A stretch of DNA of 64,000 nucleotides from Pseudoduganella rivuli (lineage in GTDB: Bacteria > Pseudomonadota > Gammaproteobacteria > Burkholderiales > Burkholderiaceae_D): assembly GCF_009674485.1 (NCBI RefSeq), contig NZ_WKJJ01000020.1:62001-126000 (forward strand). The letters are read 5' to 3'. Below the pieces are notes generated by a model. That model did no database searches, was not told the origin of the DNA, and saw nothing but the letters and a program-made list of their open reading frames with translations. Positions 15,610 through 23,183 of this stretch are shown in pieces. Both the position numbers and the translations under genes were made by a program. The first letter of the stretch is position 1; each line of letters starts with the position of its first letter.

Positions 15610-15816
15610 TTAGGCAGTAAATGAAGGGCGCTTGAGCACGGTTTCGTTCAAGCTGCCCAGGTGTTCATTCAGGATTTCCGCAGCGGTATCGGCGCACTGG
15701 CCACAGCAAGTGGCGAGGCCCAGGTCGCGGCGCAATTCATCCAAAGAAGTGATACCCAGTTCGATGGCTTGACGGACTTCGCGGTCGGAGATGTTGTTGC
15801 AGACACAAACGATCAT
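15610..15816 (-). CDS. bfd: Bacterioferritin-associated ferredoxin
   Basis: A 68-residue [2Fe-2S] protein. The four cluster cysteines have the typical Bfd pattern, CxC near the start (C4, C6) and CxxC later (C38, C41 in TCCGQC). In known systems Bfd donates electrons to bacterioferritin haem so that stored ferric iron is released. Its gene is directly preceded by a good Fur-like site and followed by tonB 7 bp downstream. The length matches the family, and the start is fixed by the CxC position. Confidence 0.95.
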   Translation of the reverse strand: MIVCVCNNISDREVRQAIELGITSLDELRRDLGLATCCGQCADTAAEILNEHLGSLNETVLKRPSFTA

Positions 15817-15882
15817 TGCGTTACCTTCTGGCTAAACGGGATGGTGGTTGATAACGTTCTTGCACTGTTGCATCTTGGTTAA

Positions 15883-15897
15883 TGAGAATCGTTATCA
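15883..15897. promoter_or_regulatory. Fur-like site shared by bfd-tonB and feoAB
   Basis: TGAGAATCGTTATCA matches 12 of 14 defined bases of the 7-1-7 Fur motif TGATAATnATTATCA. It is in the divergent region, 67 bp from the bfd start and 118 bp from the feoA start, so it could serve both directions. Confidence 0.75.
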
Positions 15898-15975
15898 TTA
15901 CGTTTCCTATTCTGCCGCAGTCCAGCGTACAATGCAAGAAAATCCTGAGAATACAAACCATTCCCATTTACGCTT

Positions 15976-15981
15976 TATAAT
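15976..15981 (+). promoter_or_regulatory. Candidate -10 element for feoA
   Basis: TATAAT lies 34 bp before the feoA ATG. I do not see a good -35 at 16-18 bp, so an activator or an imperfect promoter is possible. Confidence 0.35.
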
Positions 15982-16014
15982 GGCTGCACAAAATTTCCTC
16001 ACAGAACCCTCGGA

Positions 16015-16284
16015 ATGACCATGACGCAAGCCCCTACCTTGATTCAGCTCGACACGCTGGCTGTCGGCAAGAGCGGCACCGTGGTCCACGTTGCTCCAGG
16101 TAATTATGAAGATGGCGCCGACCTCGCACGGCGCCTGATGGAACTGGGTTTTGTGCCAGGTGAACGTATCCGCATGCTGAAACGCGGCATGCCGGGCGGC
16201 GAACCGCTGGCCATTAAAGTTGGCAATGCGACGTTCGCCTTGCGCCGTTTCGAAGCGGCGCTGATCTCTATCCAACCGGAATAA
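16015..16284 (+). CDS. feoA: Ferrous iron transport protein A
   Basis: An 89-residue cytoplasmic SH3-like protein of the Feo system. Family features are the LDTLAVGKSGTVVHV start of the barrel, LARRLMELGFVPGERIRMLKRG and the closing LRRFEAALISIQPE. FeoA is thought to regulate or stabilise FeoB. The start may be 16015 or the Met two codons later. feoB follows after 3 bp, so the two are co-transcribed and probably co-translated. Confidence 0.94.
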   Translation: MTMTQAPTLIQLDTLAVGKSGTVVHVAPGNYEDGADLARRLMELGFVPGERIRMLKRGMPGGEPLAIKVGNATFALRRFEAALISIQPE

Positions 16285-16287
16285 AAC

Positions 16288-18177
16288 ATGGGCGCAGTAG
16301 AAAAGCCGGCGCAAGCCGTGGCACAGTCGCCGATGGTGGCGCTGCTGGGGAATCCGAATTGCGGCAAGACGGCCCTGTTCAACCGCCTGACCGGTGCGCG
16401 CCAGAAGGTGGCGAACTATGCGGGCGTGACGATCGAACGCAAGGAAGGCCAGTTCACGTCGCCGGCAGGCCATCCATTCCGCTTGCTGGATTTGCCTGGC
16501 GCCTATAGTTTGTCGGCCCACACGCCGGATGAGGAAATCACGCGCGACGTGGTGGCCGGCCTGCGCGCCGGTGAAGCTGCGCCGGATGTGGTGGTGTGCG
16601 TGGTCGACGCCACCAACCTGCGCCTGAACCTGCGCCTGGTATTGGAAATCAAGCGCCTCGGCTTGCCGATGGTGCTGGCGCTGAACATGATGGACGTGGC
16701 GCAAAAGCGCGGCATCCTGGTCGATGCGGATTTGCTGTCGAAAGAACTCGGGATGCCGGTGGTGCAAACCGTGGCGGTGCAAAGCGGCGGCGAAAAAGCG
16801 CTGCTGCAGCAACTCGATGGCATGTGGCCGATGCACCAGGGCGTGCCGAACCCGCTGGCCGCCATCGATGCGGTGCCGGTCGAACAGACGCAGCAGGAAG
16901 TGCGCCGCATCCTGTCGAAGGTTGTGAACACCACGGCCGACACTGGCAATTTCTCTGAAAAGATCGATGACGTGGTGCTGCACCCGGTAGCCGGTCCCAT
17001 CATCCTCGCGGTGCTGATGTTCCTGGTGTTCCAGGCCGTGTTCAGCTGGGCCGCCGTGCCGATGGACTTCATCAAGGAAAGCGTGGAAGGCGTTGGGTCC
17101 ATAGTGAAAGAGCATATGGCCGATGGCGTCCTGCGTTCGCTGCTGGTCGACGGCATCCTGGGCGGCGTCGGCAGCGTGCTGGTCTTCCTGCCGCAGATTC
17201 TGATCCTGTTCTTCTTTATCCTGGTGCTGGAAGATTGCGGCTACCTGCCACGCGCGGCATTCCTGCTGGACCGCCTGATGGGCGGTGTGGGCCTGTCGGG
17301 CCGCGCGTTCATTCCGCTGCTGTCCAGCTTTGCCTGCGCGATTCCCGGCGTGATGGCGGCGCGCACCATTCAAAACCCGCGCGACCGCCTGGTGACCATC
17401 ATGATCGCGCCGCTGATGACGTGTTCCGCGCGCCTGCCGGTGTATGCGCTGGTGATCGCCGCCTTTATCCCTGACCGCATGGTGGCGGGGCTGGTGAACT
17501 TGCAGGGGCTGGTGCTGTTCGTGCTGTACGTGGCCGGCATCGTGTCGGCCATGGCCGTGGCGTACTTCATGAAGCGCACGATGGGCGCCAACCGCCAGCA
17601 GCCGCTGATGCTGGAACTGCCCAGCTATCACATCCCGCACTTGCGCAACCTGGGCCTGGGCCTGTGGGAACGCGCGAAAATCTTCCTGACCCGCGTGGGG
17701 ACCATCATCCTGACGTTGATGGTGCTGCTGTGGTTCCTGTCCAGCTTCCCGGGTGCGCCGGACGGCGCCACGCATCCGCCGATTTATTACAGCATCGCGG
17801 GGATCCTGGGCCGCGGCCTGGAATACATCTTTGCGCCGATCGGTTTCAACTGGCAGATCTGCATTGCACTGGTGCCGGGGCTGGCCGCGCGTGAAGTGGC
17901 GGTGGGCGCGCTGGGTACCGTGTATGCGCTGTCGCAGACGGGCGATGAACTGGCGGCGCAGCTGGAACCGCTGCTGTCGCAAAGCTGGCCGCTGCCGACC
18001 GCGCTGGCGCTGCTGGCGTGGTACGTGTTCGCACCGCAGTGCATCTCGACGCTGTCGGTGGTGCGCCGCGAAACGGGCCACGTCCGCTATGCATTCATGA
18101 TGGCCGGTTACATGTTCGCGCTGGCGTACACGGCGTCGTTCCTTACTTACCGTATCGCATTGGCGCTGGGAGGCTGA
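16288..18177 (+). CDS. feoB: Ferrous iron transporter B
   Basis: A 629-residue inner-membrane Fe2+ transporter. The N-terminal G domain has G1 GNPNCGKTALFNRLTG, G2 Thr in YAGVTIERKEG, G3 DLPGAYSLS and G4 NMMD. A helical spacer leads to the membrane part with two Gate motifs, including LSSFACAIPGVMAAR and APLMTCSARLPVYALVI, which hold the conserved cysteines. It is shorter than E. coli FeoB (773 residues) but within the range of betaproteobacterial forms. It lies between feoA and a small Cys-rich gene that starts one base after its stop, and is probably under Fur. Confidence 0.97.
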   Translation: MGAVEKPAQAVAQSPMVALLGNPNCGKTALFNRLTGARQKVANYAGVTIERKEGQFTSPAGHPFRLLDLPGAYSLSAHTPDEEITRDVVAGLRAGEAAPDVVVCVVDATNLRLNLRLVLEIKRLGLPMVLALNMMDVAQKRGILVDADLLSKELGMPVVQTVAVQSGGEKALLQQLDGMWPMHQGVPNPLAAIDAVPVEQTQQEVRRILSKVVNTTADTGNFSEKIDDVVLHPVAGPIILAVLMFLVFQAVFSWAAVPMDFIKESVEGVGSIVKEHMADGVLRSLLVDGILGGVGSVLVFLPQILILFFFILVLEDCGYLPRAAFLLDRLMGGVGLSGRAFIPLLSSFACAIPGVMAARTIQNPRDRLVTIMIAPLMTCSARLPVYALVIAAFIPDRMVAGLVNLQGLVLFVLYVAGIVSAMAVAYFMKRTMGANRQQPLMLELPSYHIPHLRNLGLGLWERAKIFLTRVGTIILTLMVLLWFLSSFPGAPDGATHPPIYYSIAGILGRGLEYIFAPIGFNWQICIALVPGLAAREVAVGALGTVYALSQTGDELAAQLEPLLSQSWPLPTALALLAWYVFAPQCISTLSVVRRETGHVRYAFMMAGYMFALAYTASFLTYRIALALGG

Positions 18178-18178
18178 T

Positions 18179-18487
18179 ATGTGGCAGCAGTTGATTGTTG
18201 GCGTGATCGTCGCAGCGTGCGCGCTCCATGCGGCCACGCGCTACCTGCCGGTCGCGTGGCGGCGGCAGATTGTGTATGCACTGTCGCGCCGCGGTTTCGA
18301 CCAGGCCCGCCTGGCCAAGCTGTTCAAGACTGAACCAAGCTGCGGCAGCGGTTGCGGCAGCTGCGGTGCGGCGTCCTCGTCGTCCGCGTCCGCTTGCGGA
18401 ACGTCCCCGTCCTCCGGCGCAGCAAGCGCGCCCACCGATTCCTCCAACACGGCCCGCCGCGTGATCCTCCTGCACGTGCAGCGCTGA
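18179..18487 (+). CDS. Small membrane-anchored Cys-rich protein downstream of feoB
   Basis: A 102-residue protein placed where FeoC lies in enterobacteria, starting one base after the feoB stop. One N-terminal membrane helix (residues 5-22, with C14) is followed by a basic stretch and a Ser/Gly/Cys segment, C55-x3-C59-x2-C62, plus C73. It has no winged helix like classical FeoC. I recall DUF6587-type proteins at this place in Burkholderiales, but cannot check. The cysteines could bind Fe2+ or an Fe-S cluster close to the FeoB pore. Function is unknown. Confidence 0.82.
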   Translation: MWQQLIVGVIVAACALHAATRYLPVAWRRQIVYALSRRGFDQARLAKLFKTEPSCGSGCGSCGAASSSSASACGTSPSSGAASAPTDSSNTARRVILLHVQR

Positions 18488-18532
18488 TCTTTTCCCCCTT
18501 GGGCGCTCGCCGCGCCGATAACGCCGAATGCG

Positions 18533-18565
18533 TAGGGCGGTTTTGCCAAAGGCAAAGCCGCCATG
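18533..18565. repeat. REP-like intergenic hairpin
   Basis: A 12-bp stem with one G-T wobble (18536-18547 with 18551-18562) has a 3-base AAA loop and is flanked by GTAG and ATG. This layout, GTAGGGCGG...CCGCCATG, resembles small palindromic repeats common between genes of Betaproteobacteria. It sits between convergent genes, upstream of a true terminator. Confidence 0.5.
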
Positions 18566-18605
18566 CACGCAGGCCGATATCCCTCGCGCAAGCGATACCA
18601 CCATG

Positions 18606-18628
18606 AAAAACGCCACCCGAAGGTGGCG
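18606..18628 (-). terminator. Terminator of the siderophore receptor gene
   Basis: On the minus strand a 7-bp stem with a TTCG tetraloop (CGCCACC/GGTGGCG at 18611-18628) is followed by five T (A run at 18606-18610). It lies 23 bp after the receptor stop. Confidence 0.8.
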
Positions 18629-18650
18629 CTGGCGTTGAAGCTTGATCCGG

Positions 18651-20993
18651 TCAGAAGCGGAAATTCGCCGTCAGGCTGCCCGAGCGCGGGGCGCCCGGCG
18701 TATAGCGGTAGCCGGACTTGTTGATGGCCTGGATGTAGTCCTTGTCGAACACGTTGTTGATGTTCAGCTGCAGCTCGATGTTGCGGGTGACCGGGTAAGC
18801 CGCCATCGCGTTGACCACCCAGTAGGCATCCGCATACGCCGGGGTGCCGACCGCGCCGTCGGTGCCGCGCAGCAGCTTGCCCACGTAGTTGGCGCCGCCG
18901 CCCAGTTTCAGGCCCATCGGCAAGGTGTACGACGTCCACACGGTGAACGAATCCTTTGGCGTGTAGCTCAGGCTGTTGTCGCCGCTGGCGGTCATGACCT
19001 TGCCGGACGTGACCTTGGTCTTCATGTGCGAGTAGCCGCCGGAGATCAGCCAGTTGCGGGCGATTTCACCCGTCAGGCTCACTTCGATGCCGTCCACGCG
19101 CTTCTTGCCGGTCTGGTAGTACAGCAGGTCGGTCGGATCCTGTTCGATCTCGTTACGCACGTCGGTGCGGTAAATCGCACCGGCCAGCGCCAGCTTTTGC
19201 TTCAACAAATCCCACTTGCCGCCGATTTCCTTGGTCACCGTGGATTGCGGGTCGAACTTCGGATTGGCCGCGCTGCTGGCCGACGTGCTCAGCTGGAACG
19301 TGCCACCGCCCGGAGGCTGCTTGGACGTGGCCACGGTGGCATAGACACTGCTGCTTTCTGTCGGCTTGTACAGCGCGGATAGCTTGCCGGTCAACAGCGT
19401 GTCGGCCAGGTCCAGCTTCACCGGCAGGAAGACGCCGGCCGGAACCGGCGGGTTCGACGTGGCCGTGGTCAGCACCACCGCGTCATAGCTGGTGCGGTAG
19501 TGGTCGACGCGCACGCCGCCGCTGAACATCCACTGTTCGCCCAGCTTGGCCGTGTCGAACAGGTACAGCGCCTGCGTGTTGGTGGTGGCGTCGCCGTATA
19601 CGCCATTGCGCTTCGGCGCGGAAGGCGTTTTGAACGCCGCGTCCGGGTTCGGGTGATACAGGTTGGCGTCCGCCAGCACGCCCAGGCTGGCCGTGTCATA
19701 GCCATAGGTCAGCTGTTTTTCATTGATGAATTCCAGGCCGGCGACGGCCGTGTGCTTCATGCCCGCGCCATTGAAATCGAAGGTCACCGTGGTCTGGTTG
19801 GTCAGCAGCTGGTTTTCCTGGTCCTTGATGGTGCGCAGGTCAGGGCGCTTCAAGGTCCATTGCGCAGCGGGCAGCACCACGCCGACCGCGGTTTCCGTCA
19901 CGAGGTTGGCGGCATTGCCACGGAAGGCGCTCAGCAAATAATCCTGCTGCGTCTTGCCATAGCGCGACATGTTTTGCAGCTTCACGGACGGCGAGAAGTC
20001 GTGGTCGATCCGCACGGTCGCCATGTCGGCCTTGACCTTGTCGTAGTCCGAGGTCGATCCATAGAAGCCGCTCGGGTCGACGCGCTGCGCGTCGTTCAGG
20101 TACAGGCGGCGCTTGGCTACCACCGTGTTGGCGCTGTCCGGGCTGGTGTAGCCAGGCAGGCCGATGGTCGGCACGCCGCCATCAGGGATATTGTCCTGGT
20201 CCACGTGCAGCAAGCTCAGCGACACGCGGGTCGGGCTGCCGATGCCGAAGCCGATGGTCGGCGCCACGGCCCAGCGCTTGTTTTTCACGACGTCGCGGGC
20301 CGGGTTGCCGGAATCCTGCGCCAGCACGTTCAGGCGGAATGCCGTTCCGCTGTTGTAGTCGATGACCTTGTTCAAGTCGGCGGTGGCGCGCTTTTGCTTG
20401 CCGCTGCCGGCGGTCACGATGCCCGAATAGGCATCCTGCATGGAGGCTTGCTTGGAGCTCAGGTTGACCGAGCCGGTGGGCGAACCACGGCCGCCGTCCG
20501 TACCTGCCGGGCCTTTGACGATGTCGATTTGCTCGACATTGAAGATGTCGCGTGAAATCGAACCCATGTCGCGCACGCCGTCCACGTAAATGCTGGACGA
20601 GGCATCGAAGCCGCGCATGTAGATGGCGTCGCCGGTATTGGTGTTGCCGTTTTCACCGAGGAAGAAGGCGCCCACACCCGGGGTGTTGCGCAACGCGTCC
20701 GCCAGCGTGACGGCGCCTTGCTGTTCGATCAGTTCTTTCTTGATGACCGTGATGGTTTGCGGCGTATTGACCAGCAATTCCGTGTACTTGTTGGACGTGG
20801 CGCGGTCCGCCTTGAAATCGTTCTCTTTCGTGCCTTCCACGCGCACTTCCTGCATCACGCCACCGGAAGCGACCGGCGGGGCGGGCGTGGCGTCTGCGGC
20901 GTGTGCTGCTGCAGCAGGCAACAGCATGGCGGCAAGGACAGTACTCATCTGCGAATACGCTGAAGTCGAGTGTTTGCGGCTCTTGATTGCCAT
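18651..20993 (-). CDS. TonB-dependent siderophore receptor (Fiu/catecholate type)
   Basis: A 780-residue outer-membrane receptor. The start at 20993 gives a signal peptide ending AAAAHAADATP; the longer frame from 21080 is unlikely, as it reads through the Fur-like site. The plug domain contains QTITVIKKELIEQQGAVTLA, RNTPGVGAF and YMRGFDASSSIYVDG, typical of the siderophore receptor subfamily and of Fiu-like catecholate receptors. The barrel ends in Phe (GSLTANFRF). A Fur-like site lies 66 bp upstream. It would import ferric catecholate siderophores using TonB; no siderophore synthesis genes are in the window, so it may use foreign siderophores. Confidence 0.93.
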   Translation of the reverse strand: MAIKSRKHSTSAYSQMSTVLAAMLLPAAAAHAADATPAPPVASGGVMQEVRVEGTKENDFKADRATSNKYTELLVNTPQTITVIKKELIEQQGAVTLADALRNTPGVGAFFLGENGNTNTGDAIYMRGFDASSSIYVDGVRDMGSISRDIFNVEQIDIVKGPAGTDGGRGSPTGSVNLSSKQASMQDAYSGIVTAGSGKQKRATADLNKVIDYNSGTAFRLNVLAQDSGNPARDVVKNKRWAVAPTIGFGIGSPTRVSLSLLHVDQDNIPDGGVPTIGLPGYTSPDSANTVVAKRRLYLNDAQRVDPSGFYGSTSDYDKVKADMATVRIDHDFSPSVKLQNMSRYGKTQQDYLLSAFRGNAANLVTETAVGVVLPAAQWTLKRPDLRTIKDQENQLLTNQTTVTFDFNGAGMKHTAVAGLEFINEKQLTYGYDTASLGVLADANLYHPNPDAAFKTPSAPKRNGVYGDATTNTQALYLFDTAKLGEQWMFSGGVRVDHYRTSYDAVVLTTATSNPPVPAGVFLPVKLDLADTLLTGKLSALYKPTESSSVYATVATSKQPPGGGTFQLSTSASSAANPKFDPQSTVTKEIGGKWDLLKQKLALAGAIYRTDVRNEIEQDPTDLLYYQTGKKRVDGIEVSLTGEIARNWLISGGYSHMKTKVTSGKVMTASGDNSLSYTPKDSFTVWTSYTLPMGLKLGGGANYVGKLLRGTDGAVGTPAYADAYWVVNAMAAYPVTRNIELQLNINNVFDKDYIQAINKSGYRYTPGAPRSGSLTANFRF

Positions 20994-21058
20994 GATCTTT
21001 TTCTTGGGAAAGTAGTGAATATCCGAAAGATGATAGCAACTTCCCATTGCTAAGTAAA

Positions 21059-21073
21059 TGTGAATTATTATCA
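21059..21073. promoter_or_regulatory. Fur-like site upstream of the siderophore receptor
   Basis: TGTGAATTATTATCA matches 12 of 14 defined bases of the 7-1-7 Fur motif. It lies 66 bp upstream of the receptor start at 20993, a usual repressor position. Confidence 0.7.
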
Positions 21074-21179
21074 TTTGCATTGATATTCAGGATCACGTGC
21101 GCCTGATGGCTACGGAACGTTGCCGGAAATGCTAAGCTGGCGGATTGCGGCGCACGGCCGTGCTTTTTTAGGGATTGCC

Positions 21180-21899
21180 ATGATCGTTGTCCATCACCTC
21201 AATAACTCCCGCTCGCAGCGCGTGCTGTGGCTGCTGGAGGAACTGGGCTTGAAGTATGAAATCGTGCGTTACCAGCGCGACGCGAAAACCATGCTGGCGC
21301 CACCGTCGCTGCGCGCGATCCACCCGCTGGGCAAGTCGCCCGTCATCACCGACGGCGACGTGACGGTGGCGGAATCCGGCGCCATCATCGAATACCTGGT
21401 CGAGCGCTATGGCAATGGCCGCCTGGTGCCCGCCGCCGGCACGCCGGACAAGCTGCGCTGGCGTTACTTCATGCACTATGCGGAAGGGTCGCTGATGACG
21501 CCGCTGCTGATGAAACTGGTGTTCGACCGCGTGGCGTCGGCGCCCGCGCCATTCTTTGTGAAGCCGATCGCCAAGGCGATTGCGCATAAAGTCAAAAGCA
21601 CGTACATCCAGCCGCAGATCGAATCGCACCTGGATTACCTGGAAGGGGAACTGGGCAAGGCGCCCTGGTTTTCCGGCGCGGAATTCGGTGCGGCCGACGT
21701 GCAAATGAGTTTTCCGCTGGAAGCGGCGGCCGCGCGCGGGGGATTGTCGAGCGTGGCCGGCCGGTCCGCCGGAGGCGCGGCGGGCGGCGTGGGCAGCAGC
21801 CGCCATCCGAAGCTGATGGCGTTCCTGGAGCGCATCCATGCGCGGCCCGCGTACCAGAAGGCGCTGGAGGCGGGCGGGCCGTACGAACTATTAAAGTAA
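21180..21899 (+). CDS. Glutathione S-transferase family protein
   Basis: A 239-residue cytosolic GST. The N-domain MIVVHHLNNSRSQRVLWLLEELGL has the active-site Ser area (NNSRSQR) of beta/theta-like bacterial GSTs, then HPLGKSPVITDGD and ESGAIIEYLVERYG. The C-terminal domain carries GAADVQMSFPLEAA. An unusual Gly/Ala/Ser-rich insert (about residues 182-203) separates the last helices and may be a flexible loop. The ATG at 21180 fits the family N-terminus, while the longer frame from 21120 does not. Divergent from the siderophore receptor; the substrate is unknown. Confidence 0.9.
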   Translation: MIVVHHLNNSRSQRVLWLLEELGLKYEIVRYQRDAKTMLAPPSLRAIHPLGKSPVITDGDVTVAESGAIIEYLVERYGNGRLVPAAGTPDKLRWRYFMHYAEGSLMTPLLMKLVFDRVASAPAPFFVKPIAKAIAHKVKSTYIQPQIESHLDYLEGELGKAPWFSGAEFGAADVQMSFPLEAAAARGGLSSVAGRSAGGAAGGVGSSRHPKLMAFLERIHARPAYQKALEAGGPYELLK

Positions 21900-21945
21900 G
21901 CCCTACGGTTACAATACCGTATCGGCAACACTTGTATTTTTCATT

Positions 21946-22725
21946 ATGGCCAGACTCCTCGCCATCGACGGCCTGAACATCGTGCGCCGCGTGTATGAAG
22001 CCAGTCCCGAGCCGGATTCGGACTTGAAGGCGGATATCGCGCTGCGCCACGCGCTGTCATCGTTCCGCCACCTGATTACCGGCCATGAACCGACCCACGT
22101 GCTGCCGGCCTTTGATTTCGGCGGCCGCACGTGGCGCCACGACTTGTATGAAGGCTACCGCGAGGGCCGCGCACCGATGCCGGACCCGCTGCGCGCCGCC
22201 TTGCCCGGCTTTTATGACTCGCTGGCGAAAATCGGCTTGCAGCCCGTATCGCTGCCCGGCGTGGAAGCGGACGACGTGATCGGCACGGCCGTCATGCGCT
22301 GGCTGCAGGAAGGCCGGGGCGATGCCGTGGTGGCCAGCACCGACAAGGATTTGCATTGCCTGATCGCGCACGGCGCGCTGGTGTGGGACCACTTCAAGGG
22401 CGAGTGGCACGATTCCGCGTGGGTGGAAAACAAGTGGGGCGTTCCGCCCGAACAGTTGCCGGATTTGCTGGCGCTGATGGGCGACGCCACCGACAGCATT
22501 CCCGGCGTGTCGCGGGTGGGGCAAAAAACCGCGGCAAGGCTGTTGCGTACATACGGCACATTGGATGCGATTATGGCAGGGGCTGGTATATTGAAAGATA
22601 CTCTGGGCGAAACCTTACGAAAAGAGCGGGAGATGTTGTATCTTTCCCGCCAATTGGTGCAACTGAAGACCGATGTCAAAGTCGGCGTCAGCTGGAACAT
22701 GCTGGCCTGGCACCATCATCCATAA
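21946..22725 (+). CDS. xni: 5'-3' exonuclease / flap endonuclease (ExoIX, Xni-like)
   Basis: A 259-residue stand-alone homologue of the 5' nuclease domain of DNA polymerase I. Metal-site acids appear in LLAIDGLNIVRR, PAFDFGG, GVEADDVIG and ASTDKDL, and the helix-hairpin-helix region in LMGDATDSIPGVSRVGQKTA. The length matches E. coli ExoIX (Xni). The family cleaves 5' flaps during repair and replication, with overlap with the PolA domain. It is followed after 24 bp by a receiver-domain gene that appears unrelated. Confidence 0.88.
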   Translation: MARLLAIDGLNIVRRVYEASPEPDSDLKADIALRHALSSFRHLITGHEPTHVLPAFDFGGRTWRHDLYEGYREGRAPMPDPLRAALPGFYDSLAKIGLQPVSLPGVEADDVIGTAVMRWLQEGRGDAVVASTDKDLHCLIAHGALVWDHFKGEWHDSAWVENKWGVPPEQLPDLLALMGDATDSIPGVSRVGQKTAARLLRTYGTLDAIMAGAGILKDTLGETLRKEREMLYLSRQLVQLKTDVKVGVSWNMLAWHHHP

Positions 22726-22749
22726 CAACGCATAAACAATGGGGACAAG

Positions 22750-23181
22750 ATGTTAAAGGCGGTCATTATCGATTCCAGTGCGGTGGCGCGCGGCTTGCTC
22801 AATACCGTACTGATGGATGGCAGCTATGACGTGGTGGGACAGGGGCACACGGGCGCCAGCGCGATTGCGCTGATGGTGAAGCACAACCCGCAAATCGTCT
22901 GCATTGCGCGCGACGTGGTGGACGCCGATGAAGCGTCGATTGCCGAATTGCGCAAGGGCTGGCCGAAAGCCATGCTGTTCATGGTCTCCAGCGAATTCGA
23001 CGCGCCCACCGTGCAAAAGGCGCATGCGATGGGCTTTATCGGCTTCATAGTCAAGCCGTTCAACGGCGGAACCGTGTTGAAAACCATCCGCAGCACGATT
23101 ATCGCGACCGTCAAACGCCAGCAAAAGGCGCAGGCGGAAGCCGCCGGCGGCGCCGAGCCGCAGGCCGGCGCTGCGGATTAA
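22750..23181 (+). CDS. Atypical receiver-domain protein lacking the phospho-acceptor Asp
   Basis: A 143-residue single receiver domain with an Ala/Gln-rich tail and no output domain. The fold is clear: first strand LKAVIIDSS with only D8 of the usual acidic pair, FMVSSE (S80/S81 near the conserved Ser/Thr), and VKPFNGG with the conserved Lys at K102. The strand 3 end reads NPQIVCIARDVVDAD, which puts Ala53 where the phosphorylated Asp normally lies; D55 is two residues later. It therefore probably acts without classical phosphorylation or uses a shifted Asp. Its stop and the mnmA stop form the palindrome TAACGTTA. Confidence 0.85.
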   Translation: MLKAVIIDSSAVARGLLNTVLMDGSYDVVGQGHTGASAIALMVKHNPQIVCIARDVVDADEASIAELRKGWPKAMLFMVSSEFDAPTVQKAHAMGFIGFIVKPFNGGTVLKTIRSTIIATVKRQQKAQAEAAGGAEPQAGAAD

Positions 23182-23183
23182 CG

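Noticed and set aside
15907..18237. Antisense open frame of 776 codons opposite feoA-feoB
   Set aside because: Overlaps feoA and feoB fully and covers the Fur-like site region; composition typical of a GC-driven shadow.
22742..22750. Possible link of the receiver protein with a kinase in the same operon
   Set aside because: The upstream gene is a nuclease and the downstream one is mnmA on the other strand; no kinase is nearby.
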